Source of the DNA: Paramagnetospirillum magneticum AMB-1
GTDB lineage: Bacteria > Pseudomonadota > Alphaproteobacteria > Rhodospirillales > Magnetospirillaceae
Length of the DNA stretch: 64,000 bases
Direction of reading: 5' to 3'
Assembly (NCBI RefSeq): GCF_000009985.1
Contig: NC_007626.1
Span: 4,023,943-4,087,942, forward strand
Within the stretch, counting starts at the first letter, position 1. Each line of letters begins with the position of its first letter. The notes beneath the pieces were generated by a model. It was not told the DNA's origin. It did not search any database and saw only the letters and a program-made list of their open reading frames with translations. Positions 8,983 to 18,410 of this stretch are shown piece after piece. The position numbers and the translations under genes are program-made.

Positions 8983-9309
8983 TCAGTACTCGTCGGCCAG
9001 CATGATTAGGAGGACGCGCACAGTCACCGCCGGGTCGGCGGGATCGGGCGAGGCGAAGGTCAGTTCCCGGTCGTAGGCGTCAATCTTGAAGATGATGCGA
9101 TGCTCGCCAACGGTCATCACGGCGCAGTCGTGTTCATGGTGCGGATCGTTGTCCGGCGTGAAGTCCGAGAACGTGGCAACGGCAGCAACGATCTCCGTGA
9201 TGGTGTCCTGGTCGAGGGTCTGGATGCCCTGGGTAATCATCACCCGACCACCGATATGGTGCTGGCGTAGTCGGTCGTTCTGCTTGGCAATCTTTGATGC
9301 TCGGTCCAT
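8983..9309 (-). CDS. DUF3768 family protein
   Basis: The 108-residue protein matches the DUF3768 pattern: an N-terminal NDRLRQHHIGGRVMITQGI, an acidic centre DNDPHHEHDCAVM, FKIDAYD, and the terminal block SPDPADPAVTVRVLLIMLAD. The family is common on alphaproteobacterial plasmids and islands, and its function is unknown. A second copy with the same layout sits at 45915-46241 in the other island; the two are clearly homologous by eye. It is about 95 bp from the integrase gene, a position that the second copy roughly mirrors. Confidence 0.85.
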   Translation of the reverse strand: MDRASKIAKQNDRLRQHHIGGRVMITQGIQTLDQDTITEIVAAVATFSDFTPDNDPHHEHDCAVMTVGEHRIIFKIDAYDRELTFASPDPADPAVTVRVLLIMLADEY

Positions 9310-9404
9310 GCGGCTCCCGCTGTGGCTGAGGGCGCGTGTCCGAAGTGGGCGTTGCGCCCGTTGCGCTGCTATAGCGGTGGGCCGCGCTGGGCGTCTACGG
9401 AGAC

Positions 9405-10802
9405 CTATTCTTCATCCTCAGCGAGAACCAAATAGGGAAAGCGGTGCCCCTTCGGCTTAGGCTTTGCCGTCTTTCGTCCCGCCTTCCGCGCCGCGTCAAC
9501 AAGCTGTTCGACGGTTCCGGTCTTCGGCCTGAATTCGGGCTTTACATGCGTCAGCTCCTTGGCCTTGGCGCTGTTCCTGGCATGCTTGTAGTGGTGCTTA
9601 ATCATCTGGACCGAGGTGCCCATGTTCTCCGACAGGTCGAAGACATTGACGTCGCCTTCCATGAGGCGGGTATCGGCATAGGTGTGGCGGAGTGAATACG
9701 GTGTCCGCTTCTGCTTCGTCCGTCCGATCCGGAGGTCGGCCTCCTTCTCAAGATACAGGTCTTCAAGCATCCTGGAGAACGTGGCGCTGGGCACACCGAG
9801 CTTCTCGCCACGCTCGTTGATGAACAGGAAGTCGTTTGGGCCAGTCGCGATTTCCCGCTTTCTCAGCCGCCGGATGGCATCGGCGACCTCGGGCATGGCC
9901 ACCACGTCCCGCTCCCCGGTCTTGCCTTCATTGAGGTCGAGAATGACCGTCTCTTCGCCATTGGCGGTATCATTGATGTGGATGTCGCGGTTCTGGAGGT
10001 TCATGGCCTCGCCTGGGCGCATGCCGCTGTAATAGAGGAAGATGCAGTAATCCCGCAGATGCTCGCGGCGCTCTCGCGTTCTGCCGTTCACCGTCAGCGT
10101 GGGCCATTCCCACAGCCAGTCTTCCAGGATTTTCCATTCGTCCGAGGTGAAGCCATCGCGCTTGGTCCGCTTCTTCAGGCTGACGCTGAAGGTCGCCTTG
10201 GGGCGATCCTGGTAGCGGATGTACCGCTTATCAACGGCATGATCCAAGATCTGGTTGAGGATCTGCATCTCGTGCATCACCGTCGTCGGCGCGATGGGAG
10301 TGCCACGGTAAGAGCTCTGTGCCAGCCGCCAGTTGATATAGCCCTTGGCGATCTCGGTGGTGAGCCGTCCGATGATCCGCACCGCGCATTCCCTGAAATA
10401 GCGTCGTAGCGGAATGGCCGAATGGACGGCGCGCTTGATGGCTGACTTGCCGCGCGTGGCGTCGGCTTTGACCTCGGCGATATATTCCGAGATCACCTCG
10501 TCCAGGGTCTTGTCGAACAGCGATCCGACATCACCCTTCTTCACGGCGTTCGATACAGCGCCGTACTGCATCAAGGCCCATTGTTTGGCCGTGTCGATGC
10601 TTGTCGTCGGGGCGCCGTCCTTCTCGCCCCCTTCGCGGAGAAGCTGGAATTTGTAAGGGCGGACGCCCTTAACCTTGAGGGGAAAGCGGACGTACCAATT
10701 GTCCCCGGCATCTTCACGCTGATAGATCACTAAGCCGGGCAACTCAGGGAATGCGTATTTGTTCCGCATTCCTTTGCCCTTGCCTCGGCTCTTCCCTGGC
10801 AT
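9405..10802 (-). CDS. Tyrosine recombinase (integrase) of the first island
   Basis: This 465-residue site-specific recombinase has an N-terminal arm-binding-like segment (LVIYQREDAGDNWYVRFPLK), a SAM-like core-binding domain (about 90-190) and a catalytic domain. Catalytic boxes are visible: YYSGMRPGEAMNL with Arg, PYSLRHTYAD with Arg-His, and MIKHHYKHA with His and the nucleophilic Tyr. The usual first His of box II is Tyr here, as in the second island's integrase. ATG at 10802 and 10769 are both possible starts. It lies against the island edge, 117 bp from the holC stop, and should catalyse integration there. Confidence 0.93.
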   Translation of the reverse strand: MPGKSRGKGKGMRNKYAFPELPGLVIYQREDAGDNWYVRFPLKVKGVRPYKFQLLREGGEKDGAPTTSIDTAKQWALMQYGAVSNAVKKGDVGSLFDKTLDEVISEYIAEVKADATRGKSAIKRAVHSAIPLRRYFRECAVRIIGRLTTEIAKGYINWRLAQSSYRGTPIAPTTVMHEMQILNQILDHAVDKRYIRYQDRPKATFSVSLKKRTKRDGFTSDEWKILEDWLWEWPTLTVNGRTRERREHLRDYCIFLYYSGMRPGEAMNLQNRDIHINDTANGEETVILDLNEGKTGERDVVAMPEVADAIRRLRKREIATGPNDFLFINERGEKLGVPSATFSRMLEDLYLEKEADLRIGRTKQKRTPYSLRHTYADTRLMEGDVNVFDLSENMGTSVQMIKHHYKHARNSAKAKELTHVKPEFRPKTGTVEQLVDAARKAGRKTAKPKPKGHRFPYLVLAEDEE

Positions 10803-10848
10803 GAACTATCCTTAGTTGCAAATCACAAAGCTAACGCAACCGCATTTC

Positions 10849-10917
10849 TGTGTAATGACTGTGTATTAAACACTACTTTAGCGTCCGATTTCGGGCAATG
10901 TGTAATGATTGTGTATT
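10849..10917 (+). repeat. Direct repeats between integrase and holC
   Basis: Two near-identical 19-bp words, TGTGTAATGACTGTGTATT (10849-10867) and TGTGTAATGATTGTGTATT (10899-10917), are spaced 50 bp apart, just upstream of the integrase gene and ending next to the holC stop. Their place and spacing suggest arm-type integrase binding sites at the attachment site. The other island end has similar TGTGTGT words next to its integrase. Confidence 0.65.
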
Positions 10918-10919
10918 CA

Positions 10920-11375
10920 CTAAGTCCTTGATTTTTCCACCCATCCGCCGCTCTCCCCTTGCTGGTAATAGACCAATTGATGACCTTCGGATTTCCATCG
11001 CTTCCAGCGCTCCCGAGCCTTCTCGACCGCGTCCGGGTCGTTGCCGTCGAACAGATCGAGGCCGCGCTGATACGCCCCCACCTTTTCCGAAGAAGCGCCG
11101 TCGCACATCACTAGGATGGTGGCACCGTTGGGATTCTCGTCCGAATGGGTTAACCAGATGGGTTGCATTTCGGGCTCGCCGTCCCTGGCCGAGCCATGGG
11201 GCAGCCAGGACTCCGGCTCATAGGTCCACAGGCGGTCGTTCAGGGCTTCGACCCGCTCGGGCGAGCCGGCCAGCACCACGGCGCGGAATCCGGCGGCCAG
11301 CGCCTTGTCCAGCAGCTTGGGCAATGCCTGCTCCAGGGGCAAGCGCATCAGGTGATAGAAGCCGATCTGGGTCAT
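10920..11375 (-). CDS. holC: DNA polymerase III subunit chi
   Basis: The 151-residue protein has the HolC layout: MTQIGFYHLMRLPLEQALPK at the start, a central Rossmann-like segment with LWTYEPESWLPHG, PIWLTHSDENPN, and the terminal KSEGHQLVYYQQGESGGWVEK. In the replisome chi links the clamp loader to single-strand binding protein. In many proteobacteria holC lies close to pepA, which fits the two aminopeptidase genes nearby. Its last codons form the border of the first island, so the attachment site probably uses the 3' end of the gene and leaves the protein intact. Confidence 0.88.
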   Translation of the reverse strand: MTQIGFYHLMRLPLEQALPKLLDKALAAGFRAVVLAGSPERVEALNDRLWTYEPESWLPHGSARDGEPEMQPIWLTHSDENPNGATILVMCDGASSEKVGAYQRGLDLFDGNDPDAVEKARERWKRWKSEGHQLVYYQQGESGGWVEKSRT

Positions 11376-11433
11376 GCTTCTCCTTTACCATGGGAATGGC
11401 GTTCCGGCGAGCCGTGGGTATAATCCCACCATC

Positions 11434-12381
11434 ATGACGATCGCCGTGATCATTCCCTGCTACAAGGTGACCCGCCATATCGAGGCGGTGCTGGCCGGCA
11501 TTCCCCAGTCCGTCCACCACATCCTGGTGGTCGACGATTGCTGCCCCGAGGGTTCGGGCGACGTGGCGGCCAAGGCCGCCGACCCGCGCATCGAGGTCAT
11601 CCGCCACGCCCACAACAAGGGAGTGGGCGGCGCGGTGGTCACCGGCTATGTCCGCGCCCTCGAACTGGGCTGCGATATCTGCGTCAAGATGGACGGCGAC
11701 GGCCAGATGGACCCGGCCGAGCTGCCCCGGCTGATCGAGCCCCTGGCATCGGGCCGCGTCGACTACACCAAGGGGAACCGCTTCCGCCACCTGCCCGAGC
11801 TGAAGGCCATGCCGCCGGTCCGCCTGATCGGCAATTCGGCGCTGTCCTTCCTGGTCAAGGCGGCGTCGGGCCAGTGGGGGGTGATGGACCCCACCAACGG
11901 CTACACCGCCATCCACCGCCGCGCCTTGGAGGAGCTGGACCTGGGCCGCCTGGCCGAGCGCTATTTCTTTGAAAGCGACGTGCTGATCCAGCTGGGCATG
12001 GCCGGACTGCCGGTGGAGGACGTGGCCATGCCGGCCCGCTATGGCGACGAGGTGTCGTCCCTGTCGGTCCCCAAGGTGATGCGCGACTTCCCGCCGCTGC
12101 TGCTGAAGGGGTTCCTCAGGCGCCTGCTGTTCCGCTACTTCATCAGCGATTTCACCATCGCCTCGGTCTATCTGCTGGTGGGCGTGCCGCTGCTGGGCTT
12201 CGGGTTGGTGGAGGGCATCGGGCAATGGATCGCCTCGGTGGCCAGCGGCGTGCCGCGCACCGCCGGCACGGTCATGCTGGCCGCCATGCCCACCATCCTG
12301 GGCTTCCAGCTCCTGCTGCAAGCCATCGCCCACGACGTCCAGACGGCACCCAAGGCGCGAAGCGGCAACACACCTTCATGA
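11434..12381 (+). CDS. Family 2 glycosyltransferase (dolichol/undecaprenyl-phosphate sugar transferase type)
   Basis: I chose ATG at 11434 (MTIAVIIPCYKVTRHIEAVL); the frame is open upstream but that part overlaps the holC promoter side. The 315-residue product has a GT-A domain with the motifs VVDDCCPEGSGD, NKGVGGAVVTGY and CVKMDGDGQMDP (DxD type). The C-terminal third holds about two hydrophobic segments (FTIASVYLLVGVPLLGFGLV and VMLAAMPTILGFQLLLQAIA). This fits transferases that load a sugar onto a polyprenyl phosphate for surface polysaccharide or protein glycosylation. It is divergent from holC and ends convergently, overlapping the next gene by 6 bp. Confidence 0.85.
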   Translation: MTIAVIIPCYKVTRHIEAVLAGIPQSVHHILVVDDCCPEGSGDVAAKAADPRIEVIRHAHNKGVGGAVVTGYVRALELGCDICVKMDGDGQMDPAELPRLIEPLASGRVDYTKGNRFRHLPELKAMPPVRLIGNSALSFLVKAASGQWGVMDPTNGYTAIHRRALEELDLGRLAERYFFESDVLIQLGMAGLPVEDVAMPARYGDEVSSLSVPKVMRDFPPLLLKGFLRRLLFRYFISDFTIASVYLLVGVPLLGFGLVEGIGQWIASVASGVPRTAGTVMLAAMPTILGFQLLLQAIAHDVQTAPKARSGNTPS

Positions 12382-13974
12382 TTGGGCACTCGCCCAAACC
12401 CATCCGGGGCCAAGCCTCGCCTGCCCCTCGTCCCTGTTTATGAACGGCATGGAGGTTTGGAGGCGTCGCCTCCAAGCGGGGACCGGGGCGGCAGCCCCGC
12501 CGTCAGCCCCCCCCCCCGCCAGGGCGTCGAACAGCCTGACTCCATACCCCGTCGCGGTTTCGGGACACAGCGGATCGTCCTCGTCGGCAAATTCCCGCCC
12601 CGCCATGTCGATATGAGCCCAGGGCAGCCCCTCGGGCACGAAATGCTCCAGGAAGCGGGCCGCGTCGTCGTTGTCGGGGACGTCGCCCCAGGCGCAGTGC
12701 TTGAGGTCGGCGATGTCGGACTTGATGTCCTCGTCGCAGGCCGCCGTCAGCGGCAGCCGCCACAAGGGCTCGTCCTCGGCCTTGGCGTGCTTCAGCAGGC
12801 GCTTGGCCAGCAGATCGTCATTGGCGTAGAGGCCGGCGTATTCGGCGTCCAGCAATTCCTCGGTGGTGCCGGTCAGGGTGGCGATGTCCACCATGGCGGC
12901 GGGCTTCAGGCGCTCCGCCGCCCAGGCCAGGGCATCGGCCAGCACCAGACGGCCCTCGGCGTCGGTGTCGATCACCTCCACGGTCTGGCCCGAGAAAGAG
13001 CGGACCACGTCGCCGGGCCGCTGGGCCGCGCCCGACGGCATGTTCTCGGCCAGGGCCAGCACGCCGCAGACATGGGCCTTGGCCTGTCGCCCCGCCACGG
13101 CGCGCAGGGCGCCGATCACCGCGGCGGCCCCAGCCATGTCGGCCTTCATGGCGTCCATGTCCTCGTCATCGGCCTTGATGGTGATGCCGCCGGTATCGAA
13201 GGTGATGCCCTTGCCCACCAGCACCAGCGGCTTGCCCTCGGCGCCTTTCCAGCGCAGCAGCACCAGACGGGGCGGCCGCTTGCTGCCCTGCCCCACCGCC
13301 GCCAGCAGGTTGAGGCCCTCGGCCGCCAGCGCGGCCTCGTCCAGCACGGTGACCTCGACACCCAGCGCTTCCAGCAGGCGGGCGCGCCGGACGAACTCGT
13401 CCGGCCCCAGCACATTGGCGGGCTCGTCCGTCAGGTCGCGGGCCAGGAACACCCCCTGGGCCACCGCCTCGCGAGCCTGGAACAGACGCGCCGCCTCGTC
13501 CGGGTCGGGACAGCAGACGATCACCGATTCCAGCACCGGCTGAATGTCGTCCTCGTCGTCGGGATCATATTTGGTGCGGTATTTGGACAGCGGGCGATAG
13601 CCCTTGAGCCGCAGCCCATAGGCCATCTCCGCCGCCTGCCCGGCGGGCAGGTCCAGCAGAACGGTCACCGCCTTGGCCCGGCTTTCGTCCAGCTCATCGA
13701 GCAAGGCCCCGCCGATGCGGCGCAAACGCCGGGCATCGAGCTTGCGCCCCTTGCCCAGCCCGAACACCACCAGCGCCGAGAGCGGGCGCGGCGGCGCCAA
13801 CAGCAGCTCGGTCTCCTCGGCATCGCCGTCGAAGCCCAGACGCTTCAGCGCCTTGGCCAGCAAACCGTCGCCGTCCAGGGCGGTGAAGGATGGGGTGGCA
13901 AGCCGCCCCCGCCACAACCCGACGGCAATGGCGCCGTCCAGGGTGGCGGGGGGAGAGCGGAAGGTGATGCGCAT
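12376..13974 (-). CDS. M17 leucyl aminopeptidase family protein
   Basis: The protein shows the M17 metallopeptidase core: VGKGITFDTGGITIK (metal-binding Lys and Asp), KADMAGAAAVIGAL, and VIDTDAEGRLVLADAL, the family signature with DTDAEGRL in place of NTDAEGRL. It should release N-terminal residues from peptides in the cytoplasm with two metal ions. The paralogue at 14112 is closer to canonical PepA. The 3' end looks disturbed: after VRLFDALAGGG an 11-base G run (12507-12517) leads into about 40 atypical residues that read across a hairpin. One more G would give a stop at once, so the true protein probably ends near 12505. Confidence 0.9.
   Translation of the reverse strand: MRITFRSPPATLDGAIAVGLWRGRLATPSFTALDGDGLLAKALKRLGFDGDAEETELLLAPPRPLSALVVFGLGKGRKLDARRLRRIGGALLDELDESRAKAVTVLLDLPAGQAAEMAYGLRLKGYRPLSKYRTKYDPDDEDDIQPVLESVIVCCPDPDEAARLFQAREAVAQGVFLARDLTDEPANVLGPDEFVRRARLLEALGVEVTVLDEAALAAEGLNLLAAVGQGSKRPPRLVLLRWKGAEGKPLVLVGKGITFDTGGITIKADDEDMDAMKADMAGAAAVIGALRAVAGRQAKAHVCGVLALAENMPSGAAQRPGDVVRSFSGQTVEVIDTDAEGRLVLADALAWAAERLKPAAMVDIATLTGTTEELLDAEYAGLYANDDLLAKRLLKHAKAEDEPLWRLPLTAACDEDIKSDIADLKHCAWGDVPDNDDAARFLEHFVPEGLPWAHIDMAGREFADEDDPLCPETATGYGVRLFDALAGGGADGGAAAPVPAWRRRLQTSMPFINRDEGQARLGPGWVWASAQS
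12457..12475. terminator. Hairpin between convergent genes
   Basis: A perfect stem TTGGAGGCG / CGCCTCCAA with a one-base centre lies between the ends of the glycosyltransferase and the aminopeptidase, with a second GC-rich inverted repeat (CGGGGCGGCAGCCCCG) just beyond it. There is no clear U tract. It could be a bidirectional terminator or a copy of a dispersed palindromic repeat. Confidence 0.4.
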
Positions 13975-13989
13975 GAACGCCCCATCAAA

Positions 13990-14105
13990 CCTGTCATCCC
14001 GACAACCGAAGGGCGGAGGGATCTCATCCTGATCCGGCGGATCAGAACCGGCACCATCGGATCAGGCAGAGATCCCTCGCTTACGCTCGGGATGACAATT
14101 TCCTG
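13990..14105. repeat. REP-like intergenic palindromic repeat
   Basis: The gap between the two aminopeptidase genes is filled by a palindromic unit that starts TGTCATCCCGA, contains GGAGGGATCT and ends with GAGATCCCTCGC followed by GCTCGGGATGACA, the inverted counterpart. The same outer words recur at 50026-50133 in both orientations. This looks like a dispersed extragenic repeat rather than a gene. Confidence 0.7.
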
Positions 14106-14111
14106 ACTACG

Positions 14112-15614
<1,503 letters not shown>

Positions 15615-15693
15615 GGACATCCTCACGGCTCGGAACATTGGGATGGAATTCACTGATCCCAATGTAGCGCGCTGGGCCGGGAAGGAAAGAGGG

Positions 15694-16683
15694 TTACCCC
15701 CTCATCTCGTTCTTTTCCGCCTCTTCCTCGGCTTCTTCCTCGATATGCTCGATCTCATCCAGCTTGGGATGGTCGCCCGAGAGCATCCAGATCAGGCCGC
15801 CGGGCAGCGCGGTGACGATGCTGGTCAAGCCGAACATCAGCCCCAGCACCGCCGCCGAGCCCGGAGCAACCCCCACCCAGCCGAAGGCCACGATCATGAT
15901 GTTCTCGCGCAGGCCGAAGCCGGCAATGGAGATGGGAAGGGTCAGCGCCAGGATGACCGGCGGGAACAGGATCAGGCAATCCAGCAGGGAGACGTCGATC
16001 TTCAGGCCGATGGCCAGGACATAGACCACCAGGGCCAGATTAGCGTGGCCGAAGATCGCCACCGCCAGCGTGCCCAGACTGAACGGCACCCGGCGGACCA
16101 GCAGGCGGGTGTCGCCGGCCAGATGCACCAGGCCCCGCACCACCCGCCAGCGATGCAGCGAGGCGGGAAGCCGGTCAAGCTGGCTGATGAAGGCAAGGCC
16201 GGCGATGCCCGCCACCGACAGCAGCGGGAACACCCAGGTTCCCGGAACATCGGGCACGCGCGCCAGCAAAAGCGGCTCCATGGCCGCGACCAGCAGAACC
16301 AGACCCAGAATGGTCATTATCCGCTCCAGCATCACGGAATTGACGCTGGTCTTGAGCGACAGGCCGGAATGATTGGCCTTCCACATGCGCACCGCGTCAC
16401 CCAGGACCGGGGTGACGATGGAAAAGCAGACGCCGATATAGAAGACCGGCAAGGCCTGGATTGCCGAGAACGTCGACCGGAGGGCGCGCAGCACCAGCCA
16501 CCAGCGCCCGGCCCCGATGAGGACCTGTCCGATCCCCAGGGCCAGGGCCGCGGCCAGCATCATGGAATCGATGGTCTTGGCCCGGCTCCAGGCCTCGGCC
16601 AGATCGATATTCCTGAACGCGAACCAAATCAGTCCGACCGAGAGACCGCCCTTGAGCACCCACGGCAACCAGCGCTTCACCAT
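15694..16683 (-). CDS. Flippase-like (lysylphosphatidylglycerol synthase TM region/UPF0104) membrane protein
   Basis: The 329-residue protein is strongly hydrophobic with seven or eight predicted membrane segments, including WVLKGGLSVGLIWFAF, MMLAAALALGIGQVLIGAG and VFPLLSVAGIAGLAFI. The conserved pattern PVFYIGVCFSIVTPVLGDAVR near residue 90 and PISIAGFGLRENIM near residue 255 match the LPG_synthase_TM/AglD family. Members are proposed to move lipid-linked molecules across the membrane. The C-terminus is a short acidic tail. It stands alone and faces the NACHT gene divergently. The substrate is unknown. Confidence 0.8.
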   Translation of the reverse strand: MVKRWLPWVLKGGLSVGLIWFAFRNIDLAEAWSRAKTIDSMMLAAALALGIGQVLIGAGRWWLVLRALRSTFSAIQALPVFYIGVCFSIVTPVLGDAVRMWKANHSGLSLKTSVNSVMLERIMTILGLVLLVAAMEPLLLARVPDVPGTWVFPLLSVAGIAGLAFISQLDRLPASLHRWRVVRGLVHLAGDTRLLVRRVPFSLGTLAVAIFGHANLALVVYVLAIGLKIDVSLLDCLILFPPVILALTLPISIAGFGLRENIMIVAFGWVGVAPGSAAVLGLMFGLTSIVTALPGGLIWMLSGDHPKLDEIEHIEEEAEEEAEKNEMRG

Positions 16684-16853
16684 CTGTCTCGAAATCCATC
16701 AGGACGAGAGGCGGGAAGCTTTACCATATTCGGCGCGAAAGGGAAGACGGGAAGCGGGGCCGCCCCCGTCGCAGCCCGTGCCTGGACGCAACCGAAGGTG
16801 ACAGAGCCGAATGCGTGTGGCTAAATCCATGGCACCGAGGGCCGGGGGGCGAC

Positions 16854-18410
16854 ATGGACCTGATTGCAACGCTTACGCTGAAATTCGGGCCGAAACTGGC
16901 CAAGGCCATCGCCAAGCTGTGGCTGCCCAAGGACTCCGCCGCGCTGGCCGCCGCCGACGACATCGCCGCCCACCTGTCGAACAGGGGCGAGGATTTCACC
17001 ACCGCCCAAGCCACCCGCCGCCTGTTCGACCATATCGTGTCCGACATCGTCTTGCGCCTCGGCAAGCTGATCGACGCGGAATTCCGCGACGTCTCCGACA
17101 ATGACCGCGAGGCCGCCATCCTGGCCGTGGGCGAAGCCTTCGAGTCCCTGTCCCTGTCCGCCGACATGATGAGGAGCGAGCTGAACGGCCTCACCCTGGA
17201 ACAGAGGCTGGCCCGGCCGGAAGAGGCCTCCCTCCAGTCCCAGGACGGCCGCACCCAGGATCTGGCCGAACTGCTGCTGCGGGAAAGCTGTGCCTATGCG
17301 GTGACCGTCGCCGCCAAGCTGCCCGATTTCAGCGTCCCCGCCACCCGGGAGTTGCTGAAGCGCACACTCGAGCTCAGCACCGAATTGGTGCAGGCGCTCG
17401 ACAAGGTGGAAGCCATGCGCGACGTGGCGCCCGGCAACGACCTCGCCCGCAATTTCGAGGCCCAGTACCGCCGGGCGGTGGCCCAGCGGCTGGACCGCAT
17501 GCAGTTGTTCGGCGTGCGCCTGATCGGCGCCGGAGCGCGCGAGCCTGAAATCTCGGTGGCCTATGTGACCCTCACCTCGTCGCGGCAGGACGGAACGCCC
17601 ACCAGCGACGTGGACAGCGCCCTGGAGAAGCAGACCCGGGTCATCGTTCGCGGCGAAGCCGGATCGGGCAAGACCACCTTGCTGCAATGGCTGGCCATCC
17701 GCGCCGCCAACCGCGATTTCGAAGGCGTCCTGGCCCCCTGGAACGCCCGCATGCCGTTCTACGTCTATCTGCGCGACCACGCCGAAGGCCAATTTCCCGC
17801 CCCCGAGCAACTGGTGGCCGGCATCGACCGCAAGCTGGTCGGGCTGATGCCCTCCGGCTGGGCGCGTCAGGCCCTGGCGGATGGCGCCCTGCTGCTGATC
17901 GACGGCATCGACGAGGTCCCCGTCGCCCGCCGCGCCAAGCTGCTGGAGTGGCTGAAGGACCTCACCGAGACATTCCCCGACGCCGTGCTGGTCCTCAGTT
18001 CCCGCCCCGCCGCGCTGGATGCCAAGCTGTCCCACGAGACCACGCGCAAGCGGCTGACAAAGCTGGGATTCGAGCAGATCATCCTGGAACCCATGAGCCT
18101 GGCCGACAGCGAGGCGCTGATCATCCAATGGCACCGCGCCGTCGGCCGTGATCTGACCGACACCGACGACCGCGCCAAGCTGGAGCGCTTCGAACAGGAC
18201 CTGATCCGCACCCTGCGCGACCGTCCGGCCATCCGCCATCTGGCGTCGAATCCGCTGCTGTGTTCCATGATCTGCGTGCTGAACTGGGACCGCCAGCAAT
18301 TGCTGCCCGACAACCGCATGGAGCTTTACGGCCTGGCCCTGACCATGCTGATCGAGGGCGCGACGCCGACCGCCGCATTCAGGCCGCCTGCCTGTCCCAG
18401 ATGGATCTGA
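16854..18410 (+). pseudogene. NACHT-type NTPase, N-terminal half (frameshifted)
   Basis: From ATG at 16854 the frame encodes an all-helical N-terminal region (residues about 1-235), then a STAND/NACHT ATPase: P-loop RGEAGSGKTTLLQW near residue 265 and Walker B with the NACHT acidic extension LLLIDGIDEVP near 345, followed by sensor motifs SSRPAA and SNPLLCSMICVL. The frame then leaves the conserved path after MLIEG at about 18,357 and stops at 18,410. The continuation (RDADRRIQAAC...) is in the -1 frame, as if one base were missing. Bacterial NACHT proteins of this build are antiphage NLR-like sensors. A sequencing error would restore a single gene of about 1,114 residues. Confidence 0.8.
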
